Assembly: GCF_026278245.1 (NCBI RefSeq) | Contig: NZ_CP111079.1 | Coordinates: 2,854,501 to 2,918,500, forward strand | DNA: 64,000 nt | Reading direction: 5' to 3' | Origin: Pontibacter kalidii | Lineage (GTDB): Bacteria > Bacteroidota > Bacteroidia > Cytophagales > Hymenobacteraceae | Part shown: in pieces, positions 1-8,512 of the stretch | Numbering within the stretch: the stretch's first letter is position 1 | Layout of the letters: each line of letters starts with the position of its first letter | Translations under genes and position numbers: made by a program | The notes under the pieces: model-generated | The model's database searches: none | Told to the model about the DNA's origin: nothing | Seen by the model: only the letters and a program-made list of their open reading frames with translations

Positions 1-416
1 CCCTCAGCAACCTGAACCCGGAGATAGCCGCCTCGGGCCACGGAATGCCCATGCAGGGCGAGGAGCTACGGCAGCAACTCGATCGGTTGGTGCATGATTT
101 CTGGCTGGTGGCCGTGCCCAGGCACGGGCGCTATGTACATGAGCCCGCCGTGGTAGATGAGTATGGCGTGGTGTCGGTGCCGCCGCCGGTCAGCAACCCG
201 GTGCCTACTGTGCTGGCTGTGGCAGGTGCCGTGGCGCTGGCGGGTGCCGCCTGGGTAGCCCTGAGCAAACGAAGTAACGACAAGAAAGGCGATGGCGACT
301 ACCGCATGAAGTCGCGGCACAGCATGGCGCGGCGGCCTTACTCGCATAACCGCGCCCTGCGCGATACCCCACCGGATTACGACATCCCAACGGAACATAC
401 GAATAACTATCCTTAA
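1..416 (+). CDS. MBL-fold metallo-hydrolase, C-terminal part (5' end outside window)
   Basis: The frame is open from the first bases of the window, ahead of the first ATG at 45, so this is the 3' end of a longer gene. The start of the visible protein reads SNLNPEIAASGHGMPMQGEE. The GHGxPMxGEEL pattern followed by a basic/aromatic helix is typical of the end of metallo-beta-lactamase-fold hydrolases of the glyoxalase II type, where the His of GHG is a metal ligand. A single hydrophobic segment follows (about LAVAGAVALAGAAWVAL), then a basic, low-complexity tail ending in TNNYP. The tail suggests that the protein is membrane-anchored at its C-terminus. The family call is fairly safe; the substrate cannot be told. 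It ends in a strong hairpin terminator. Confidence 0.7.
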   Translation, partial: LSNLNPEIAASGHGMPMQGEELRQQLDRLVHDFWLVAVPRHGRYVHEPAVVDEYGVVSVPPPVSNPVPTVLAVAGAVALAGAAWVALSKRSNDKKGDGDYRMKSRHSMARRPYSHNRALRDTPPDYDIPTEHTNNYP

Positions 417-460
417 AACGCAAAAGGGCCAGGATGATACTTCCTGGCCCTTTTGCGTTT
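416..460. terminator. Bidirectional terminator hairpin
   Basis: Perfect inverted repeat with 19-nt arms (AAACGCAAAAGGGCCAGGA and its complement) around a 7-nt loop, with A-rich left and T-rich right flanks. It lies between two converging genes and can serve both. The loop and the sequence just after it carry the ATACTT motif that is common in this window. Confidence 0.85.
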
Positions 461-475
461 ATACTTCTTGCTTCA

Positions 476-664
476 TTAGCTGCCTGGATGGTTCTTCCTG
501 CCCGAGCCGCTTTTGTTTCCGCCGCCGTCTTGCTTGTTCACGGTCGCCCAAGCACGCTTCTCTGCTTCTTCTTGGCTCACGCCGCGCTTTTCGTATCCTT
601 CCTCAATGTGCTCGGCTTTGCGTTTCTGCTTATCGGTGTAAGCAGATTTATCTCCTCTTGGCAT
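476..664 (-). CDS. Small basic plasmid-stabilisation/stress-type protein
   Basis: A 62-residue, highly charged protein starting MPRGDKSAYTDKQKRKAEHI, with an EEGYEKRGVSQEEAEKRAWATVNK core and a Gly/Ser/Lys-rich tail. This matches a widespread family of small proteins usually annotated as plasmid stabilisation protein, found in many soil bacteria and Bacteroidota; the real function is poorly known. A longer frame begins at 679, but only with TTG. The ATG at 664 is preceded by GGAG about 7 nt upstream, one of the few good Shine-Dalgarno sites here, and begins the conserved MPRGDK. The gene converges on the MBL-fold gene through the shared terminator. Confidence 0.75.
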   Translation of the reverse strand: MPRGDKSAYTDKQKRKAEHIEEGYEKRGVSQEEAEKRAWATVNKQDGGGNKSGSGRKNHPGS

Positions 665-793
665 TTTCTCTCCTTTCAATTAAGTGATACATCTGTTCCG
701 CATCCTCTGGCTCACATCAGTGTACGGGTATACTTCACAAAGAGATCAGAATTATACTTTGCCCTTGCTGTAGCTCTGTAGTAGAAGTATAAA

Positions 794-2332
794 CTAGGAC
801 TGGCGCTGATGGAAGTATAACCGGAAGGTAGAGCCTTTCCCAACTTCACTCTCCACCTCTATTTTGTCCTCAGAGTTATCCAGGATGCGCCTGACAAGGT
901 ATAGCCCCAGGCCCGTGCCCTCCACATGCGTATGCAGGCGTCTGAACATCGAAAAGATCTTTTTCTTGTGTTTTTCATCTATGCCCAGACCATTATCAGA
1001 CACCGACAGCACACACTGCCCTTCCTGCTTTTCCGTTTTGATTCTGATAAGCGGGCGGCGCTCAGGCGAGGCGTACTTTATGGCGTTGGAAACTAGGTTG
1101 AAGAGGATGCTCCGCAGGTTTTTGCGGGAATAATTTAAGTAACCGAGAGCCGAAAAATCTTTCTCAATAACGGCGTTGCAGGAGAAGATAAGGTTCTCCA
1201 GGCTGTCTTCCACATCCGTCATCAACTCCTCTAACTGCACCTTCTCCACCTGGTGCTCCTCATACTGCACCCTGGATATATCCGTCAGGTCTAATATGAT
1301 GCTGTTCAGGCGGTGGATGGATCTATCAATGCGGGTGATCACCTCCTGGTGCTTCTCCAGGTCCGGCCCCAGGTCCGACTTCAGTAAAGAGACCAGTCCC
1401 TCCAGGTTGGAGATGGGCGCCTTCAGGTCGTGGGAGGCGGTGTAAACAAAGTTGTCCAGGTCGGTGTTGATCTTGTGCAGCTCCTTGTTCTTTCGCATCA
1501 GCTCCTCGTTCTTCCTCTTCTCCGAGTTGTCGCGGGTGATCTTGGAGAAACCAAGGAGCTTTCTCTCTGCGTTGTAGACCGGCGTGATGATCACATTTGC
1601 CCAAAACGTGCTGCCATCTTTGCGTACGCGCCAGCCTTCATCCTCAAAGCGTCCATCCTGTAGGGCTTTGCTTATCTCATAGTCTGTATATTTTTTCTCC
1701 CTGGCATCCTGGGTATAAAAATTGGAAAAGTGCTTGCCTATGATTTCCTCTGCCTTGTAGCCTTTTATCTTCTCGGCACCCCGGTTCCAGGAGGCCACAA
1801 TGCCGTCGGGGGTAAGCATAAAGATGGCATAATCCCGCACACCCTCTGTTAGCAGCCGGGCCCGCTCTTCGCTATCCCGGAGCTCCGCCATGGTCCTCGA
1901 GAGTTTATCTTCCAGTATCTTCCGTTCGGTAAGGTCGCGCGTAATCTTAGAGAAGCCGATCAGCCTGCCATCCTCGGCGCTGCGAATGGCCGTGATGATC
2001 ACGTTTGCCCAAAACTTAGACCCGTCCTTTTTCAGGCGCCAGCCTTCCTCTTCAAAACGGCCATGCTCCTGGGCATACTTTAGTTCCAGTTCGGGGTGGT
2101 TGATGCGTAAAGCTGCCTCCGGGTAAAATTTTGAGAAGTGCTGGCCTACTATCTCCTCTGCCCTATAGCCCTTGATCTTTTCGGCACCGGAGTTCCAGGT
2201 TAGTATGATCCCAGTTGGGCTCAATAGAAAAATGGCGTAATCATGCACCCCCTGCACGAGCAGTCTGTACAGATCCTGGTTATCCGACAGTAGCTCGGAG
2301 GAGTCTTTGAGAATGTGGTTTTCCTTGCTCAT
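794..2332 (-). CDS. PAS-domain sensor histidine kinase
   Basis: A 512-residue cytoplasmic kinase without membrane segments. Two near-duplicate PAS/PAC modules (about 20-135 and 155-270) share the phrases WNxGAEKIKGYxAEEIxGxHFS and FWANVIIT, suggesting internal duplication. A HisKA domain follows with the phospho-acceptor His at 301 in SHDLKAPISN. The HATPase domain has an N-box (FNLVSNAIKY, about 421-430), DNGLG at 446-450 and GTGLGL at 472-477, so catalysis should be intact. No response regulator is adjacent, so this is an orphan kinase; the ligand is unknown. Unlike most genes here, it has no copy of the AAGTATA motif, which hints at a different history. A short hairpin (GCCAG/CTGGC, 2345-2361) lies in its leader. 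Confidence 0.9.
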   Translation of the reverse strand: MSKENHILKDSSELLSDNQDLYRLLVQGVHDYAIFLLSPTGIILTWNSGAEKIKGYRAEEIVGQHFSKFYPEAALRINHPELELKYAQEHGRFEEEGWRLKKDGSKFWANVIITAIRSAEDGRLIGFSKITRDLTERKILEDKLSRTMAELRDSEERARLLTEGVRDYAIFMLTPDGIVASWNRGAEKIKGYKAEEIIGKHFSNFYTQDAREKKYTDYEISKALQDGRFEDEGWRVRKDGSTFWANVIITPVYNAERKLLGFSKITRDNSEKRKNEELMRKNKELHKINTDLDNFVYTASHDLKAPISNLEGLVSLLKSDLGPDLEKHQEVITRIDRSIHRLNSIILDLTDISRVQYEEHQVEKVQLEELMTDVEDSLENLIFSCNAVIEKDFSALGYLNYSRKNLRSILFNLVSNAIKYASPERRPLIRIKTEKQEGQCVLSVSDNGLGIDEKHKKKIFSMFRRLHTHVEGTGLGLYLVRRILDNSEDKIEVESEVGKGSTFRLYFHQRQS

Positions 2333-2581
2333 TTAAGAAGTTGGCCAGTTTCAAGCTGGCTGTTAACACAAAAGAAACACATGTTTAGAATAGTGATAAT
2401 ACTAAAACTAGGAATGAATGTTCGAACGAAAAAAGTATGAGGTAATTAAATATCCAATTCCTTTATATTGTGCAAAAATTACACGTTACTGACTCAAAAC
2501 AATCCAAATCCCGTGTAACTTCAGGTCGTTGTCTTGTTTTCCTGTCCCCGTCCACCCCGCTTTCTTCTGCACTTATTTACG

Positions 2582-2589
2582 TATCTTTG
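2582..2589 (+). promoter_or_regulatory. Bacteroidota -7 promoter box (TATCTTTG)
   Basis: TATCTTTG matches the Bacteroidota sigma-70 -7 consensus TAnnTTTG exactly. It ends only 4 nt before the ATG at 2594 and 13 nt before the ATG at 2603, so the transcript must be leaderless or nearly so. No clear -33 TTG was seen at the usual distance. Confidence 0.6.
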
Positions 2590-2593
2590 TGCT

Positions 2594-3787
2594 ATGATTT
2601 CGATGAGGCAATTGTTTCTGCAGAACGTGGCGCAGACATCAGACTTCCCGCTGATGATAGAGGTGGAGAAGGCAGAGGGGGTATACATGTATGGCGCACA
2701 GGGCGAGCGCTACCTCGACCTGATCTCGGGCATAGGCGTGAGCAACGTGGGGCACCGGCACCCGCGCGTGCTAAAAGCCATACACGAGCAGCTGGATAAG
2801 TACCTGCACCTTATGGTGTACGGCGAGTTTGTACAGGCCCCACAGGCGCAACTGGCACAGGCGATTACCGCCACCCTGCCGGCGCGCCTCAACAACGTAT
2901 ACTTCCTGAACTCCGGTACAGAGGCTGTGGAGGGTGCCCTGAAGCTGGCCAAGCGCTATACCAGCCGCACCGAGCTTGTCTCCTGCCGCAACGCCTACCA
3001 TGGCTCCACGCAGGGAGCCTTATCGATAAATGGAAGCGAGGGCTTCAAGAACGCATTCCGGCCACTGCTGCCCGATGTGCGCCACATCCACTACAACCAC
3101 CTCCCCGACCTGCAAAGTATAACCACCCGCACGGCCGCTGTTATCATCGAGACCGTACAGGGCGAGGCAGGCGTGCGGGTGGCCAAAGACGATTACCTGC
3201 AGCACCTGCGCCGGCGCTGCTCCGAAGTGGGTGCCCTGCTGATCCTCGACGAGATACAATGCGGCTTTGGCCGCACCGGCACTTTCTGGGCCTTCGAGCA
3301 GTTCGGTGTGGAGCCCGATATTCTGCTTTGCGCCAAAGGGATGGGCGGCGGCATGCCGATCGGGGCCTTCATTGCACCGCAGGAGATTATGGCCGCCTTT
3401 AAAACCGACCCTATCCTTGGCCACTGCACCACTTTTGGCGGCCACCCGGTAAGCTGCGCCGCCTCGCTGGCTACCCTGCACACCATCCTGGAGGAGAAAC
3501 TGCTGGAAGGAGTTCAGGAGAAGGCGGCGCTGTTCAAAGAGCTGCTGGTGCACCCGCGCATCAAAGAAATTCGCAACTGCGGCCTGATGATGGCTGCCGA
3601 GTTTGAGAGCTTCGAGGTGCTGAAGGCTGTCATTGACCGTGCCATCCTCAACGGCGTGCTCACCGACTGGTTCCTGTTCTGCGATAACTCCATGCGCATC
3701 GCACCCCCGCTGGTCATCACCGAGGAAGAAATTCGCGAGGCCTGCGCCGTTATACTTCGCTCTATCGAGGAGGCGACAGCAGAATAA
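2594..3787 (+). CDS. Class III (ornithine/acetylornithine-type) aminotransferase
   Basis: A PLP-dependent fold-type I aminotransferase of about 397 residues. Visible family features are DLISGIGVSNVGHRHP near the N-terminus, NSGTEAVEGALKLAKRYT, the AYHGST region, ILDEIQCGFGRTG (the Asp contacts the PLP ring), and AKGMGGGMPIGAFIA with the Schiff-base Lys. It resembles the acetylornithine/ornithine and aspartate-aminotransferase-family group; the substrate cannot be fixed from sequence. The frame is open to an upstream ATG at 2534, but the promoter box at 2582-2589 lies inside that stretch, so the start is 2594 (MISMRQLF) or 2603 (MRQLF). It stands alone, followed by a long repeat region, so it is not part of an arginine operon. 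Confidence 0.88.
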   Translation: MISMRQLFLQNVAQTSDFPLMIEVEKAEGVYMYGAQGERYLDLISGIGVSNVGHRHPRVLKAIHEQLDKYLHLMVYGEFVQAPQAQLAQAITATLPARLNNVYFLNSGTEAVEGALKLAKRYTSRTELVSCRNAYHGSTQGALSINGSEGFKNAFRPLLPDVRHIHYNHLPDLQSITTRTAAVIIETVQGEAGVRVAKDDYLQHLRRRCSEVGALLILDEIQCGFGRTGTFWAFEQFGVEPDILLCAKGMGGGMPIGAFIAPQEIMAAFKTDPILGHCTTFGGHPVSCAASLATLHTILEEKLLEGVQEKAALFKELLVHPRIKEIRNCGLMMAAEFESFEVLKAVIDRAILNGVLTDWFLFCDNSMRIAPPLVITEEEIREACAVILRSIEEATAE

Positions 3788-3844
3788 GTATCATAGTATG
3801 TATACCCCTAGAGACGCAACACCTTGCCTCTCTTTTTATGAGTA

Positions 3845-4513
3845 CCGGGTCCAACCACGCCTGCCCCTCCTTGTCTAAGGAGGGGAGTTTCACCCCACCC
3901 CCGCCCTCCCCTAAGAACAGGGGAGGGAGCCTGTACTTACAAGAATAAGCCCACCCCTGGCCCCTCCAAGGAAGGGAATCATACTTACTATACTTTATTG
4001 TCATCTCGAGCAGCGCGAGAGATCTATCCGGAATTCTAAAGAGGTCTCTCCCATAGGTCGAGATGACAAATTACCACAGCTATCGAATCTGATCCCAGTC
4101 CTTGGGTTGAGCGCCTTGTAGATTTCCGGTTTCGCTTTAGCGAAATTGCGGAGACCGCAGGTCAAGCAAAGGAAATGTACACCACGCGATGCGGGAAGAC
4201 GAGCCCTCCCGGGCTGGAGGGAGCCAAAGTATAAAATGCAACTGTAGGCAAGTAAGTCTTGAGGTTCAACAGGAGTTTGGAAGTATAGCTAGGTTCAGGT
4301 TAAAGCAAGCAGAGGCTAAGAAAAAGCACAAGCGGACGCTTGCGCTAGAGAAGTATAAAAATATAGCCCAAGTATAAGTATGGCTCTGTGAGCCAGTCGG
4401 GTTATAAACCCGACATTATAATAGGCACGGGCTGCAAACCCGCGCCAGCGATAATATAAAGTATAAAAGTATAGCTCAAGTATAAAGGCACAGGCGAACG
4501 CTTGCGCCAGAGT
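3845..4513 (+). repeat. Composite intergenic repeat, copy 1
   Basis: The 960-nt gap between the aminotransferase and the permease holds no convincing gene; it is a mosaic of repeat units. In order: a CCAACCACGCCTGCCCCTCC block with nearby inverted C/G-rich runs; a TTGTCATCTCGA palindrome; a 150-nt block (about 4078-4236) containing GAGCGCCTTGTAGATTTC, a small TTTCGCT/AGCGAAA hairpin and GAGCCCTCCCGGGCTGGAG; a CAAGCGGACGCTTG hairpin (4330-4343); and GTCGGGTT/AACCCGAC (about 4398-4415), with many AAGTATA motifs between. Most units recur in similar order, inverted, at 26881-27470. Short open frames here (for example 4189-4377) look like chance. Confidence 0.75.
3998..4069. repeat. REP-like palindrome (TGTCATC family)
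   Basis: Inverted repeat with TTGTCATCTCGA at the left end and TCGAGATGACAA at the right, plus inner arms GAGAGATC/GGTCTCTC. A related element with TGTCATCTTG and AGGATGACA ends lies at 32512-32581, so this is a dispersed REP-like family. Confidence 0.7.
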
Positions 4514-4750
4514 AGAAGGTGGCTTTAAGCCTGCAAGCGCTATACTTTCGCCAGCTGAAAGCTGACCCCATGCAAAGCCACGAGCTGAAAGCGCGCGGCA
4601 GGAAAGTATGCTTTCTCTCAACTCATCCCTAACGACAAATCACGAACAACTACTAACCAACTCCCCCCCTGCCAGCAACCGCAGCACCAATTGCACGTAA
4701 AAACCGGGGCTATACTTTCTCCCAGGGTATAGGAAAATCAACGGAACCTT

Positions 4751-6508
4751 ATGGAAATAGCCCTTGTGCTGACACTGCTGGCGATTGCTATCGTGCTGTT
4801 TGCCACTGAGATGCTCTCGATCGAGATCGTGACACTGCTGATGCTCATCATTCTGGCAGGCGCGCGCATCATCTCTGCCGAGGAGGCTTTTGCCGGCTTC
4901 AGCAGCGACTTCATTATCATCATTGCTTCCATCTTTATACTCAGCGCTGCCCTGCAGGAGACGGGCATACTTGATTTCGCCGTCGTGCGCCTGGCGCGGC
5001 TGGCCGAGCACAGTTCCAGCCTGATGCTGCTGATTATCATGGTCGTGACGGGCTTTGTTTCGGCGTTTATGAACAACACCACCGTGACGGCCATGTTCGT
5101 TACGCCCTTGGTAGGCCTTTCCAAACGCATCAACACCAATGCCTCCAAGCTGCTGATGCCGCTGGCCTTCGCAGCCATACTTGGCGGCACCTGCACCCTC
5201 ATTGGCACCTCCACCAACGTGGCCGTGAGCGGCTATATCGCCAAGACGGGCCTGTCCCCCATTGGCATCTTCGAGATTTCGGGCGTCGGGTTCATAATTT
5301 TCCTGGTCGGGGTAGGGTACATGATGACCGTCGGGCAGCGCCTGCTGCCCAGCCACGAAGACCAGGAGCTGACCGAAGAGTATAAACTGCAGAAGTACCT
5401 GACCGAGATTGTGGTACAGCCAGAGTCGCCGCTGGTGGGGCAGCTGGTATTCGCCTCCGACCTTACCTCGCTCAACTTCCGCATCCTTAACATTATCCGC
5501 GGTAAAGATAACTTCCTGCCCGACTTCCGCACGCGCATACGCGAGGGCGATGTGCTGCTGGTGGAAGGTGATCTGGACAATCTGATAAAGGTGAAGGAAA
5601 CCAAGGGCATCGATATCATGGCGGATGTTATCCTGGAAAAGGATTTGGTAACAGACAATATCCGGCTGGCAGAGCTGCTCGTGGTGCGGCAGTCGGTGCT
5701 GATCGGCCGCACGATAAAGGAAATAAACTTTCTGCAGCGGTACGGCCTGGTGGTGCTGGCTATCTCGCGCCACGGCGAAACGCTGCGCAGCAAGATAGGA
5801 AGCATCAAGCTGCAACTCGGGGATCTGCTACTGGTGCAGGGCTCCCCCGAGCGGCTGGCGCAGTTACGCAACTCCAACAACCTGGCCCTCATTGGTGAGT
5901 TTGAGCCACTGCTCTTTAAGAAGCGCAAAGGTATCATCGCCATCTCCTGCTTCCTTGTCGCCATCCTTTTAGGCACGCTCCAGGTGCTGCCGCTTTCCAT
6001 TTCCTTCCTGCTGGCTGCCCTTGCCACCATCCTTTTCAGGTGCATCAGCTCCGAAAAAGCCTACGCCGCCATCGATTTTAAGCTGCTCATACTTATTGGC
6101 GGCATGACGGCTTTCGGCACGGCCATGGAGAACTCCGGTGCGGCCGATTTCCTGGCTGAGGGCATTGTGGGAATGCTGGGGCCGATGGGCAAGCTGGCGG
6201 TGCTGGCGGGCTTTGTGGTGCTCACGGTTTTACTCACCCAGCCGATGTCGAACGCGGCGGCGGCGCTGGTGATTGTGCCGGTGGCGCTCAGCACAGCCGA
6301 GACGCTGGGCTCCGACCCCAGGGCCTTTGCCATTGCCATTATGCTGGCGGCCTCGGTGTCGCTGGTAACGCCCTTTGAGCCGGCCTGTATCCTGGTGTAC
6401 AGTCCGGGCAAGTACCGCTTCTGGGATTTTATCAAGGTTGGCTCGCCGCTCACGCTGCTGCTCATCCTGGTAATCCTTGTTTTGACACCCCTCATCTGGC
6501 CCTTGTAA
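4751..6508 (+). CDS. SLC13/DASS-family anion permease with two RCK_C (TrkA-C) domains
   Basis: A 585-residue inner-membrane transporter. About five hydrophobic helices lie in residues 1-200, including the family phrase FMNNTTVTAMF and the GTCTLIGTSTNVAVSGY signature. Two soluble TrkA-C/RCK_C modules follow (about 205-290 and 295-380, each ending in a GDxLLVxG strand), then a second membrane half (about 390-585) with LTQPMSNAAAALVIVPVA and a VSLVTPFEPACILVY motif. This repeat-halves layout with inserted RCK_C domains is the usual build of bacterial CitT/SLC13-type permeases that move sulfate, dicarboxylates or similar anions with Na+. The substrate is not determinable. It starts right after the composite repeat region and may be co-transcribed with the lipoprotein 48 nt downstream. 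Confidence 0.88.
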   Translation: MEIALVLTLLAIAIVLFATEMLSIEIVTLLMLIILAGARIISAEEAFAGFSSDFIIIIASIFILSAALQETGILDFAVVRLARLAEHSSSLMLLIIMVVTGFVSAFMNNTTVTAMFVTPLVGLSKRINTNASKLLMPLAFAAILGGTCTLIGTSTNVAVSGYIAKTGLSPIGIFEISGVGFIIFLVGVGYMMTVGQRLLPSHEDQELTEEYKLQKYLTEIVVQPESPLVGQLVFASDLTSLNFRILNIIRGKDNFLPDFRTRIREGDVLLVEGDLDNLIKVKETKGIDIMADVILEKDLVTDNIRLAELLVVRQSVLIGRTIKEINFLQRYGLVVLAISRHGETLRSKIGSIKLQLGDLLLVQGSPERLAQLRNSNNLALIGEFEPLLFKKRKGIIAISCFLVAILLGTLQVLPLSISFLLAALATILFRCISSEKAYAAIDFKLLILIGGMTAFGTAMENSGAADFLAEGIVGMLGPMGKLAVLAGFVVLTVLLTQPMSNAAAALVIVPVALSTAETLGSDPRAFAIAIMLAASVSLVTPFEPACILVYSPGKYRFWDFIKVGSPLTLLLILVILVLTPLIWPL

Positions 6509-6556
6509 CAGCTTGCATGCAAAGGGAGTACAATAAAAGCAAAAACCTGTACACCC

Positions 6557-7183
6557 ATGAAAAGTATACTTTATCTCCTGCCCCTCTGTCTACTTGCCTG
6601 CTCTCCCGAGAACGAGCAGGTACAGGATGAGCACGTGCAGGTAGCCCCTCCCGCCAAAGCGCTCGACTCCATTGCCAACGTGGAGAAGGACGCTGTACGT
6701 ACCGATGAGAATGTAATCGACCCTACACTGCCGCTGCCTCAGCCGGTCATGCAACTGCTGGCAGAGAGGTATCCCGACTGGGAGGTGCCAGAGATGACGG
6801 CCAGTGCGCAGCAGCAGGCAGCCGAATTTGCCAGCGACGCAGCCTTTGCCCGCGGCGATTTTGATGGCGATACCCGGCAGGACGTGACTCTGCAGCTGCA
6901 GCAAGGCAAGGACATGGTGATCGTGGCCGCCCTGCAGCCGCAGGAAGGCAAATATGAGTTGGTAGAGTTGAAGCGGGACATTCTGTTTAACGAACGCGGC
7001 ACGTTGAAGAGCCCATACTACCTTTACCGCCTGCCCCAGGGCGAGCAGGTGCAGGATTTACACAGCATGAACGAGGTAGAATTGCCGCACGATGCCATTG
7101 CCGTTGGTGTCGGGCAGGAGGTGAATGCTTATATTTACCAGGATAACGGGTTTGAAAGTTTTGCCCTGGAAAATAAAGAGTGA
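6557..7183 (+). CDS. Lipoprotein of unknown function
   Basis: A 208-residue protein with a lipoprotein signal (MKSILYLLPLCLLACSPENE; lipobox LLAC, lipidated Cys at 15). An acidic linker follows, then a domain containing GDFDGDTRQDVTLQL, which recalls the Asp-rich Ca-binding loops of VCBS/FG-GAP repeats, here as a single copy. It probably sits in the periplasm attached to a membrane. No family is recognised. Codons 2-5 overlap a perfect 12-nt palindrome made of two head-to-head AAGTATA motifs (6560-6571). It follows the permease by 48 nt on the same strand, so an operon is possible, though no functional link is apparent. Confidence 0.7.
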   Translation: MKSILYLLPLCLLACSPENEQVQDEHVQVAPPAKALDSIANVEKDAVRTDENVIDPTLPLPQPVMQLLAERYPDWEVPEMTASAQQQAAEFASDAAFARGDFDGDTRQDVTLQLQQGKDMVIVAALQPQEGKYELVELKRDILFNERGTLKSPYYLYRLPQGEQVQDLHSMNEVELPHDAIAVGVGQEVNAYIYQDNGFESFALENKE

Positions 7184-7369
7184 GGTGCGCACGCCGCAAG
7201 GCAGGAGGTGAAGCTATCAGGTACTATGCCCTGCACACCAGCAGTAGCCGAAAGGTATGAACCGGGAAAAATAGCGGCTGGTAAGTAAAGAAGAATACGT
7301 ATAAGCAGAGCACAAACAGCAGCTAAGGCAGCCGGCAGCAAGTATAAATCGCGCTGCAAGTATAAGCAA

Positions 7370-7684
7370 CTACCACACCGCCCGCAGCATGAACAGCGAA
7401 GAGGCCAGCGCCAGCGCCACCACCACCCCCGCGCTAACCGCATACGTGCTCAGCCGCATCACCCTAGCCCTATCTACCTTGGACAAAGTATAAATCTGGC
7501 GCCGGGTATAGTATAGGAACACCAGCATCGCCAGCAAAAAGCTACAGAACCAGAACGTACCGAACCGCAGCAGGAACACCATCGGGTGGTAATTCCCGGG
7601 CAGGTAGAAGGCCGCCACGGCCATCAGCAGGCTTCCGTAGAGCGATAAAACGAGAAAAAGAAAAGAGTATGGGCTTTGCCTCAT
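7370..7684 (-). CDS. Small membrane protein of unknown function
   Basis: A 104-residue protein with three hydrophobic segments: about FLFLVLSLYGSLLMAVAAFY, then FGTFWFCSFLLAMLVFLYY, then LSTYAVSAGVVVALALASSLF, with a basic loop RRQIYTLSKVDRARVMR between the second and third. The frame can extend to a TTG at 7699, but the ATG at 7684 (MRQSPYS) is the better start. No family is recognised. It lies 3'-to-3' with the lipoprotein gene. Roughly 185 nt between them hold only two AAGTATA motifs. Confidence 0.6.
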   Translation of the reverse strand: MRQSPYSFLFLVLSLYGSLLMAVAAFYLPGNYHPMVFLLRFGTFWFCSFLLAMLVFLYYTRRQIYTLSKVDRARVMRLSTYAVSAGVVVALALASSLFMLRAVW

Positions 7685-7780
7685 CCGGCTTAAGAGCAAG
7701 TTTAGGTTTGTACTTCTAGTTTATACGTGCCGGAGGCTGCTTTCTACAGCCTAAAGTATAAAGTATAAATAGGACAATTA

Positions 7781-8209
7781 TTAGTAATTGAGCAGTTCCT
7801 GGGCCTCCCGCTTGATGTTGTCGCGCGACAGACCATCCTTCACACCCATTGTTATCTTACGCACCAGCACCCCCACAATCGTTTTCTTGAAGCCGAGCCT
7901 GGCGGCCATGTTAATGCAGAAGTCCATCTCGCTCTCGTCCACAATGCCGTCGGCCAGCATCATCTCCACCAGGTCGTAGATCTGGTCGAAGCGCTCGGAG
8001 TCGTTGGAGGGCAGTTGCGGCGCCTTCAGCTTAACATCCGACAGCAAGTCGCGCACCTCATCCGGTTTGAGGCCATGCTTTGCTCCGATGGCGATGATAA
8101 ACTTCATCTCCGAAGGATCCAAATGGCCATCAACTTTAGCCAATGCCCCCAGGTTGGCGATATGGCTTTTTAATCTTTTTGTCTCTTCGCTCTCAAAAAA
8201 ACCGAACAT
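7781..8209 (-). CDS. TerB-like (tellurite resistance TerB-fold) protein
   Basis: A 142-residue soluble, helical protein. Two acidic repeats, KVDGHLDPSEMKFI and ADGIVDESEMDFC, match the metal-binding loops of the TerB/DUF533-like fold (Asp, Asp, Glu spacing). TerB-fold proteins occur in tellurite/stress modules but also as single housekeeping genes, as here; no other ter gene is near. It is divergent from pfkA, and the 265-nt gap between them carries the pfkA promoter. Its role is unknown; the fold call is fairly secure. Confidence 0.75.
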   Translation of the reverse strand: MFGFFESEETKRLKSHIANLGALAKVDGHLDPSEMKFIIAIGAKHGLKPDEVRDLLSDVKLKAPQLPSNDSERFDQIYDLVEMMLADGIVDESEMDFCINMAARLGFKKTIVGVLVRKITMGVKDGLSRDNIKREAQELLNY

Positions 8210-8468
8210 ACGTTGCCTCTGTAGGTTAAATTACTTTACTTGGACTCTAATTTGTGCTGACACGGCCTGCTCCAAAAATTAGGGAACATCCTTGCCACCT
8301 AAGCCTACGAACCTCACCGCCTGGCAAGCGTGAAGTCTGTCGGTATAACATACGGTTTTCGCTATTTAAAGTCGTGTAATCGCGGCAGTTTTTATACTTG
8401 CCTTTCAAGTTATAACGACCAGGGCGGATGTCTCGCATAAATTAAACTTTAGATAACTTTCGATTTTC

Positions 8469-8476
8469 TATTTTTG
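8469..8476 (+). promoter_or_regulatory. Bacteroidota -7 promoter box for pfkA (TATTTTTG)
   Basis: TATTTTTG fits TAnnTTTG. It lies 37 nt before the pfkA ATG at 8513 and overlaps the alternative upstream start at 8474, which argues against that start. The leader of about 30 nt has no Shine-Dalgarno site, as is usual in this phylum. Confidence 0.65.
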
Positions 8477-8512
8477 AGTAACATTACCACAACTAACAGA
8501 GACAACAACACC

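Noticed and set aside
4189..4377. Short open frame in the composite repeat
   Set aside because: It only translates repeat units and AAGTATA motifs; no start signal or family.
7781..8209. Tellurite-resistance operon
   Set aside because: The TerB-like gene is alone; no other ter genes are nearby.
8474..8512. Upstream start for pfkA
   Set aside because: It overlaps the -7 promoter box and lies before the canonical MKRIGVFTSGG start.
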